64,000 bases of DNA from assembly GCA_946410305.1 (NCBI GenBank), contig CAMJZV010000004.1, positions 87,514-151,513 on the forward strand, given 5' to 3'. Of the stretch, positions 58,355-64,000 are shown one piece after another. This DNA is from an uncultured Prevotellaceae bacterium (lineage in GTDB: Bacteria; Bacteroidota; Bacteroidia; Bacteroidales; Bacteroidaceae). A model generated the notes under the pieces. That model made no database searches. It was not told the DNA's origin and saw only the letters and a program-made list of their open reading frames with translations. Position numbers and translations under genes: made by a program. Position 1 is the stretch's first letter, and each line of letters starts with the position of its first letter.

Positions 58355-60168
58355 TCAATGATTCTTACGCCACCCTTATCCGCTGAAGAAACGCTCTGCG
58401 CGTATGCACGCAACGCTTTGGTTACCACACGATTACGTTTTAGCGGCTGTTGCGGTCTTGCCTCCAGTTCCGCATCGCTCAACTTCACATTGATAGAGCG
58501 GTTGGGGATGTCTATCTCGATGATGTCACCATCCTTAATCTTTCCGATGTTACCACCAGAAGCAGCCTCTGGCGAGATGTGTCCGATACTCAGACCACTG
58601 GTACCACCAGAGAAACGTCCGTCAGTAATCAGGGCACACTCCTTACCCATGTGCATACTCTTTATATAAGAGGTGGGATACAGCATCTCCTGCATACCAG
58701 GACCACCCTTGGGACCTTCGTGAGTGATAACTACGCAGTCGCCCTTCTTGACCTTTCCGCCAAGAATACCCTCGCAGGCATCTTCCTGTGAGTCGAAGAC
58801 CACAGCAGGACCTTCGAAATGCCACAGACTCTCGTCCACACCAGCAGTCTTTACCACACAGCCATCCTGGGCGATATTGCCAAAGAGCACAGCCAGTCCA
58901 CCATCCTTGGTGTATGCATGTTCCAAGTCGCGGATACAGCCATTGGCACGATCGGTATCGAGCGAAGGATATAGCTCGCTCTGGCTACCCATCTTCGTAG
59001 AAAAGCGATTACCAGGAGCCGAGAAATAAATATGTCTGGGATCGCTCTCGTCTCCCCTCCCTTTGGAGGGGTCGGGGGAGGCTTCGTATTTCTTCATAGC
59101 CTCTGCGAGCGTCATGCCGTCCACACGGGGAGCAGAGCCGTCCACAAGGCCACCCTTATTCAGTTCATTCAGAATACCTAGAATGCCACCAGCACGTCCA
59201 CACTCCTGAACGCTGTACTTCTGCGTATTAGGAGCCAGTTTGCACAGACAAGGCACCTTACGACTCAGTGCATCGATATCCTTCATGGTGAAGTCGGCAC
59301 CAGCCTCCTGAGCCACAGCCAACAGGTGTAGCACGGTATTCGTAGAACCACCCATTGCAATATCCAGTGCCATCGCATTCATAAAGGCCTTGCGGGTAGC
59401 GATATTGCGAGGCAGCACGCTCTCGTCGCCATCCTCATAGTAGGCAAAGGCATTCTTTACCACCTGACGGGCTGCCTGCTTGAACAGTTCCACACGATTG
59501 GTGTGCGTAGCCAGGATGGTACCATTACCAGGCAGTGACAGACCAATAGCCTCTGTCAGCGAGTTCATCGAGTTAGCAGTGAACATGCCTGAGCACGAGC
59601 CACAGCCTGGACAGGCACAGCTCTCAATCTCCTTCATCTCCTCGTCAGAGACGCTGGGGTCTGCACCCTTCACCATAGCCGTTATCAGGTCGGCATTCTC
59701 GCCACGCCAGCGGCCTGCTTCCATAGGGCCACCACTGCAGAACACCGTAGGGATGTTCAGGCGCATCGACGCCATCAGCATGCCAGGTGTCACCTTGTCG
59801 CAGTTCGAGATGCAGATCATGGCGTCAGCCTTGTGGGCGTTGACCATATATTCTACGCTGTCAGCGATGATGTCGCGCGAAGGCAATGAGTAGAGCATGC
59901 CGTCGTGGCCCATAGCGATACCGTCGTCAATGGCGATGGTATTGAACTCAGCGGCATAGCAGCCCATCTTCTCTATCTCTTCACGGACTATCTGTCCTAT
60001 CTCGTGCAGGTGAGTATGACCAGGCACAAACTGGGTGAACGAGTTGACAATAGCAATAATAGGCTTGCCGAACTGCTCATGTTTCATACCTGTGGCTACC
60101 CACAGAGCGCGGGCACCAGCCATTCTCCTACCTTCCGTGCACACAGCACTACGCAATGGATGTTTCAT
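58351..60168 (-). CDS. ilvD: Dihydroxy-acid dehydratase
   Basis: Third enzyme of valine/isoleucine synthesis; Fe-S enzyme. It is 605 aa. Cluster and active-site motifs: [40 protein letters not shown] [46 protein letters not shown] and [20 protein letters not shown]. Residues about 362-371 ([12 protein letters not shown]) come from a palindromic GC-rich element also found in the U32 gene; it sits between the conserved TLAEAMKKY and the MGSQSELYP region, where homologues vary in length. First gene of the branched-chain cluster. Confidence 0.95.
   Translation of the reverse strand: MKHPLRSAVCTEGRRMAGARALWVATGMKHEQFGKPIIAIVNSFTQFVPGHTHLHEIGQIVREEIEKMGCYAAEFNTIAIDDGIAMGHDGMLYSLPSRDIIADSVEYMVNAHKADAMICISNCDKVTPGMLMASMRLNIPTVFCSGGPMEAGRWRGENADLITAMVKGADPSVSDEEMKEIESCACPGCGSCSGMFTANSMNSLTEAIGLSLPGNGTILATHTNRVELFKQAARQVVKNAFAYYEDGDESVLPRNIATRKAFMNAMALDIAMGGSTNTVLHLLAVAQEAGADFTMKDIDALSRKVPCLCKLAPNTQKYSVQECGRAGGILGILNELNKGGLVDGSAPRVDGMTLAEAMKKYEASPDPSKGRGDESDPRHIYFSAPGNRFSTKMGSQSELYPSLDTDRANGCIRDLEHAYTKDGGLAVLFGNIAQDGCVVKTAGVDESLWHFEGPAVVFDSQEDACEGILGGKVKKGDCVVITHEGPKGGPGMQEMLYPTSYIKSMHMGKECALITDGRFSGGTSGLSIGHISPEAASGGNIGKIKDGDIIEIDIPNRSINVKLSDAELEARPQQPLKRNRVVTKALRAYAQSVSSADKGGVRIID
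59054..59082. repeat. GC-rich palindromic element (family C) in ilvD
   Basis: CCCCTCC-CTTT-GGAGGGG followed by TCGGGGGAGGC. Reverse complement differs from the U32 copy (19371-19403) at only two or three positions. Confidence 0.8.
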
Positions 60169-60200
60169 ATCTGTTTAGCTTAATCTATTCTTTTAGACCG

Positions 60201-60208
60201 CAAAGGTA
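60201..60208 (-). promoter_or_regulatory. -7 box of the ilvD promoter
   Basis: TACCTTTG on the minus strand, about 33 bp before ATG 60168. Confidence 0.65.
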
Positions 60209-60242
60209 AACAATTTACGCTAAATAGCCAACAAAATGACAG

Positions 60243-60274
60243 AAAAAATCCCCGCAACGTAATAATTGCGGGGA
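60243..60274 (-). terminator. Terminator of the ompA-like gene
   Basis: ATCCCCGCAA (60248-60257) pairs perfectly with TTGCGGGGAT (60265-60274), followed by six T on the minus strand. Confidence 0.9.
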
Positions 60275-60305
60275 TTCCATATAGGTTTTAATGTCAATCC
60301 TTAAC

Positions 60306-61496
60306 TTACTTGATGTTGTTCAGGTCGATGAACTTAGCAACACGGTTGAAGTCGTTCTCAGAAGACAGCTTGTCAGTAGCACCCTGGCCCTCAACCTCGA
60401 GGCGATCAGCGGCAATCTTGTACTTCTTAACCAGCACTTTCTTAACAGACTCTGCACGCTGCTTAGCGATGCGATCGTTAACCTCCTTAGAACCCTCAGG
60501 TGAAGCGTAACCCAGAATCTTAACTCTTGAATCGGGGTGATTCTTCATGTACTTGGCAACCATCTCGCAGCTAGCCATACCAGCAGCGTCAACAGTGGTC
60601 TTACCCTGACCGAAGATAACGATAGGCTGCAGTGTAGCGTTAACCTCCTTGATGATGCGCTCCTCGACGATGGTCCGTGCAGGACGAGCCTGACAAGCAG
60701 CCAGCTGAGCCTTCAGGTCAGCGATAGCCTTGCCGTCAGCAGCAATCTTACCGTCCTTAGCCTTGTTGTCAGCACGCAGCTCGTTGATCTTAGCGTTCAG
60801 GCCGTCGATCTCAGCCTGGTCGCGCAGCTGCTCGATCATGAAGTTGTGAGAACCGTTGCTGTTACCGAACTTGTAGTTCACACCAACGCTAATCTGGCCA
60901 ATGCCATTCCACTTGCCGTTCAGTCTGCGGAGAGGATTCTTCCATGTGGGGTTGGGCTGACCAATAACCAGTGCAGGCTCAACATAGATCTGCAGAGCCT
61001 TAGCAGCACCCAGATTGAATGCGAAGTCTACAGCACCCTTCAGGTTTACACCAGACTGGGCAACACCAAAAGCGTGGCTGTAACCACCACCGATCAAACC
61101 AATCACCTCAAAAGCACGGGGCTGTCCCTGATAACCAGCAAAAGCATTGCTCAGGTTGAAGGTACCCATCACGTCAACGTTCAGAGCGTCAATGAAAGTG
61201 CTCTGCTTCATCATTGACTTTGCGCTAGACTCGATAAAGAGGTCAGCATCCAAAGCCAGACCGAATACGGTGGTCAGGTTCTTACCAGCACGGAGGCCAA
61301 GTTTAGGAGCGAAACCCTTCAGGCGACCCCAACTCTCATTATTCACAGTATACTCTGAGATTGGTGTAGCAACACCAACATTGGCACCAACGTACCAGTT
61401 GTCACCAGCCTTGTTAGAAGTGATGGTGGTCTTCTGCGCTGAGGCAGATACTGTCAGCAGAGCTGCAGCACACATTAAAAATAACTTTTTCATCAT
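60306..61496 (-). CDS. OmpA-family outer-membrane protein
   Basis: Abundant outer-membrane protein that ties the membrane to peptidoglycan. It is 396 aa: signal peptide (MMKKLFLMCAAALLTVSASAQ), an N-terminal beta-barrel-like region (to about 215, alternating strands such as ALQIYVEPALVIGQP), a coiled-coil linker (about 220-265; DGLNAKINELRADNKAKDGK) and a C-terminal OmpA/MotB domain (about 285-396) with the peptidoglycan-binding residues in GYASPEGSKEVNDRIAKQRA. Flanked by its own terminator; a promoter-like TTACTTTG lies at 61556-61549. Confidence 0.9.
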   Translation of the reverse strand: MMKKLFLMCAAALLTVSASAQKTTITSNKAGDNWYVGANVGVATPISEYTVNNESWGRLKGFAPKLGLRAGKNLTTVFGLALDADLFIESSAKSMMKQSTFIDALNVDVMGTFNLSNAFAGYQGQPRAFEVIGLIGGGYSHAFGVAQSGVNLKGAVDFAFNLGAAKALQIYVEPALVIGQPNPTWKNPLRRLNGKWNGIGQISVGVNYKFGNSNGSHNFMIEQLRDQAEIDGLNAKINELRADNKAKDGKIAADGKAIADLKAQLAACQARPARTIVEERIIKEVNATLQPIVIFGQGKTTVDAAGMASCEMVAKYMKNHPDSRVKILGYASPEGSKEVNDRIAKQRAESVKKVLVKKYKIAADRLEVEGQGATDKLSSENDFNRVAKFIDLNNIK

Positions 61497-61548
61497 TTGT
61501 TGTTGTTAATAATATTTATAATATGATCCTTTTCTTAGTATACGTTTG

Positions 61549-61556
61549 CAAAGTAA
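61549..61556 (-). promoter_or_regulatory. -7-like box of the ompA-type gene
   Basis: TTACTTTG on the minus strand, one mismatch to TAnnTTTG, 52 bp before the ATG. Confidence 0.4.
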
Positions 61557-61635
61557 CAAAATTTTTTTTTTATCTCCAAGTATTTTTGTTAAAAAAATGC
61601 ATTATATACTCATTTTTTTATCTGACAGGACCAAT

Positions 61636-62178
61636 TTACTGCTGCTGAATGATTTTTCCACCCTCTTCGATGGCCTGCATATTCAGCGGGATCAGTGCAT
61701 GGTGACGCTCAGGAAGCGTCTTCTTCAGTGCCTTCTCCACACCAGCAGTACCCACTACGGGACATACCTTCAGCAGTCCACCCAGCACAATCATGTTGAA
61801 GACCTTGCCGTTCTTCATCTCGGCAGCCTTGTCCATGGCGTCAATGCGATAGATGGTAATGTCCTTACGCGTCGGAGGATTGATAATGCCAAAGCCGTCA
61901 TAGATCAGGATGCCACCAGGCTTGATTTTCGGCTCAAACTTCTCCAACGAGGGCTGGTTCAGCACGATGGCCACGTCATACTTGCTGAGGATGGGCGACG
62001 AGATGCGCTCGTCGCTGACAATCACCGTCACGTTGGCAGTACCACCACGCTGCTCAGGACCATAGGCAGGCATCCAAGTCACCTCTTTATCCTCCATCAG
62101 TCCACTATAGGCCAGAATCTTACCCATCGAGAGCACGCCCTGACCTCCGAAACCCGAAATTATTATTTCTTTCTTCAT
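61636..62178 (-). CDS. 2-oxoacid:ferredoxin oxidoreductase, gamma subunit
   Basis: Gamma-type subunit of a Kor/Vor enzyme, which oxidatively decarboxylates 2-oxoacids to acyl-CoA with ferredoxin as acceptor. It is 180 aa: MKKEIIISGFGGQGVLSMGK is the family start, and TWMPAYGPEQRGGTANVTVI is the CoA-site motif. It follows the beta subunit by 27 bp across a heptamer repeat and ends the operon. Vor (branched-chain) or Kor (2-oxoglutarate) cannot be separated with certainty. Confidence 0.9.
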   Translation of the reverse strand: MKKEIIISGFGGQGVLSMGKILAYSGLMEDKEVTWMPAYGPEQRGGTANVTVIVSDERISSPILSKYDVAIVLNQPSLEKFEPKIKPGGILIYDGFGIINPPTRKDITIYRIDAMDKAAEMKNGKVFNMIVLGGLLKVCPVVGTAGVEKALKKTLPERHHALIPLNMQAIEEGGKIIQQQ

Positions 62179-62179
62179 A

Positions 62180-62213
62180 ACTTCTTACGTCTTACTTCTT
62201 ACATCTTACTTCT
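62180..62213. repeat. Heptanucleotide repeat over the beta-subunit stop
   Basis: AAGTAAG/ATGTAAG/ACGTAAG units on minus, starting with the stop of the beta-subunit gene (GAG AAG TAA). Confidence 0.9.
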
Positions 62214-62979
62214 CACCCGTCGTGTCCTTGAGGTCACCTTTGGGATAGAATGGGAACATGTTCTCCTTCATCCATTCGTTAGCCTTGGCAGGTGTCAGTT
62301 TCCAACCGCTGTTACAGGTAGAGACGAACTCCACCAGCGATGAGCCCTTGCCAGCCATCGAAGCCTCGAAAGCCTTGCGCAGTGCCTTCTTAGCCTTGTT
62401 GATAGAGGCCACGCTCTCTACACTCTGGCGAGTCACATAGCAGGTACCCTCCAGCTGTGCAGCGATATCAGCCATCTTCAGGGGATAGCCATGAATCTCA
62501 GGGTCACGACCGTAAGGACAGGTAGAGGTCTTCTGACCAATCAGCGTGGTAGGAGCCATCTGGCCACCCGTCATACCATAGATGGCATTGTTGACGAAGA
62601 TGATGACGATGTTCTCGCCACGGTTCAGGGCGTGGATGGTCTCACAGGTACCGATACATGCCAAGTCACCATCACCCTGATAGGTGAACACCAGGCGGTC
62701 AGGCCAGCAGCGCTTGATACCCGTAGCCAGTGCGGGAGCACGACCATGGGCAGCCTCCTGCCAGTCTATATCTATATAGTTGTACGCGAAGACGGCACAG
62801 CCTACAGGTGACACACCTACAGCCTTGTCTTCCATACCCATCTCTTCGATGACCTCGGCAATCAGCTTGTGCACCACGCCGTGACTACATCCTGGGCAGT
62901 AGTGCATATTGTTGTCGTTCATCAGCGTCGGCTTCTTGCAGACGATGTTCTCTGGTTGAACTATTTGATTTCTATCCAT
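62206..62979 (-). CDS. 2-oxoacid:ferredoxin oxidoreductase, beta subunit (ThDP)
   Basis: ThDP-binding subunit, 257 aa. YCPGCSHGVVHKLIAEVIEE opens the domain; the ThDP/Mg site is GDGDLACIGTCETIHAL with VNNAIYGMTGGQMAPTT. Together with the alpha and gamma genes it makes a KorABC/VorABC-type enzyme. It starts 4 bp after the alpha gene. Confidence 0.92.
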   Translation of the reverse strand: MDRNQIVQPENIVCKKPTLMNDNNMHYCPGCSHGVVHKLIAEVIEEMGMEDKAVGVSPVGCAVFAYNYIDIDWQEAAHGRAPALATGIKRCWPDRLVFTYQGDGDLACIGTCETIHALNRGENIVIIFVNNAIYGMTGGQMAPTTLIGQKTSTCPYGRDPEIHGYPLKMADIAAQLEGTCYVTRQSVESVASINKAKKALRKAFEASMAGKGSSLVEFVSTCNSGWKLTPAKANEWMKENMFPFYPKGDLKDTTGEK

Positions 62980-62983
62980 AATC

Positions 62984-64000
62984 TTACATTACCTTTTTCA
63001 GTGCTTCAACAATTTCCTCAGGATCGGGAACGATACCACCCAGACGACCGAACTGCTCTACGGGTACTGCACCGTTCACTGCCAGACGTACATCCTGTAC
63101 CATCTGACCAGCGTTGATCTCAGCTACCAGGATACCCTTCACCTTCTTCGACAGCTCAGCAATCTGCTTCTCAGGGAATGGGAACAGCGTGATAGGACGG
63201 AACAGACCGACCTTGATACCCTGCTCGCGGGCAATCTCTACGCTCTTCTCAGCGATACGGGCAGCTGAACCGAAGGCTACGATAGCATATTCAGCATCGT
63301 CCATCTGCTGCTCCTCGAAGCGCACCTCGTTCTCCTGAATCTTGCGATACTTCTCCTGCAGAGCCAGGTTGCGCTGCTCCATGATTTCAGGCTTCAGCTC
63401 CAGCGAGGTAATCACTACACGCTCACGGTTCTTGGGTTTACCAGTAGAAGCCCATGGGCACTGCTTGATGACCTCCTCGTCCGTGCGACGGGGCTTGAAG
63501 GGAGGCAGCACCACCTTCTCCATCATCTGACCAATGACACCATCGCTCAGAATCATGGCGGGGTTACGATATTTGAATGCCAACTCGAAGGCAAGGTCTA
63601 CGAAGTCTGCCATCTCCTGAACACTTGACGGAGCCAGCACGATGACCTTGTAGTCACCATTACCACCACCACGCGTAGCCTGGAAGTAGTCACCCTGTGA
63701 AGGCTGGATAGTTCCCAGACCAGGACCGCCACGCTGTACGTTGACAAATACGCCAGGCACCTCAGCACCAGCCATATAGGTGATACCCTCCTGCATCAGA
63801 GCGATACCAGGAGACGAAGAAGAAGTCATGGCACGCTTGCCGGCACCGGCAGCACCATATACCATATAAATAGAAGCCAGCTCGCTCTCAGCCTGTACCA
63901 CCTGCATACCAGTGGTCTCCCAAGGCTTCAGCTCAGCCAGCGTCTCAATCACTTCACTCTGCGGAGTAATAGGATAGCCGAAATAGCCGTCGCATCCGCA
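62984..64000 (-). CDS. vorB: 2-oxoacid:ferredoxin oxidoreductase, alpha subunit (5' end beyond window)
   Basis: Alpha subunit of the same enzyme, 339 codons visible and open at the right edge. The segment GCDGYFGYPITPQSEVIETL at the edge is the pyrimidine-domain motif and resembles VorB (3-methyl-2-oxobutanoate oxidoreductase) proteins. GAAGAGKRAMTSSSSPGIAL and NVQRGGPGLGTIQPSQGDY are conserved. The N-terminus and, probably, a ferredoxin-type subunit gene lie to the right. Vor would supply branched acyl-CoA for ptb-buk. Confidence 0.88.
   Translation of the reverse strand, partial: CGCDGYFGYPITPQSEVIETLAELKPWETTGMQVVQAESELASIYMVYGAAGAGKRAMTSSSSPGIALMQEGITYMAGAEVPGVFVNVQRGGPGLGTIQPSQGDYFQATRGGGNGDYKVIVLAPSSVQEMADFVDLAFELAFKYRNPAMILSDGVIGQMMEKVVLPPFKPRRTDEEVIKQCPWASTGKPKNRERVVITSLELKPEIMEQRNLALQEKYRKIQENEVRFEEQQMDDAEYAIVAFGSAARIAEKSVEIAREQGIKVGLFRPITLFPFPEKQIAELSKKVKGILVAEINAGQMVQDVRLAVNGAVPVEQFGRLGGIVPDPEEIVEALKKVM

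Overview
The window reads as chromosome from a Bacteroidota anaerobe, most likely order Bacteroidales and close to Prevotella/Segatella. This is inferred from three things: Bacteroidota-type promoters (-7 box TAnnTTTG about 20 bp after a TTTG box) ahead of more than 20 genes, no convincing Shine-Dalgarno sites, and a typical gene set (RseC-RnfBCDGEA, Vor/Kor oxidoreductase, malic enzyme fused to a phosphotransacetylase domain, GH31, GH77 with N-terminal starch-binding modules, OmpA). No tRNA, rRNA, CRISPR array, integrase or transposase gene was seen.

Layout. 1-6.6 kb: partial aldo/keto reductase, then the rseC-rnfBCDGEA operon (minus strand), with a 3' scrap of an M13 peptidase behind rnfA. 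6.7-16 kb: single genes (acidic conserved protein, glucosaminidase-LysM, cytidine deaminase, TetR regulator, malic enzyme, DMT transporter, lipoprotein, DUF4160/DUF2442 pair, alanine dehydrogenase) and a 600-bp gene-free, repeat-rich stretch. 15.8-22 kb (minus): GH31, zinc-ribbon lipoprotein, U32 protein, MetA. 22-30.7 kb (minus): a tight five-gene operon of zinc-ribbon protein, membrane-anchored Ser/Thr kinase, four-module AAA+ ATPase, FHA protein and PP2C phosphatase; this is the best candidate for an undescribed system. 30.8-38.9 kb (minus): M13 peptidase, ABC-F ATPase, M15 peptidase, GH77. 39-53.9 kb (plus): mltG; glnS-TPR-dedA; manC-gmd-fcl (GDP-L-fucose); ptb-buk; recJ-recQ and a secreted protein. 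54-64 kb (minus): ilvD-ilvB-ilvH-acyl-ACP thioesterase-ilvC, an OmpA protein and a Vor/Kor 2-oxoacid:ferredoxin oxidoreductase cut by the right edge.

Physiology. The genes fit a fermenter that drives Rnf with reduced ferredoxin, uses Vor/Kor with phosphotransbutyrylase and butyrate kinase for acyl-CoA-linked ATP, makes its own branched-chain amino acids, degrades starch-like and xylose-containing glycans and fucosylates surface glycans.

The most unusual signal is in the DNA between and inside genes. At least a dozen same-strand gene junctions carry short tandem repeats with a 7- or 8-bp period, each of different sequence, usually beginning at or containing the stop codon of the upstream gene. 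Several families of short palindromes also lie inside reading frames without breaking them (three in the U32 gene, one each in ilvD, buk and recQ, perhaps one in the GH31 gene); three families have a second copy elsewhere in the window. Functional calls come from motifs read by eye; no database search was run.
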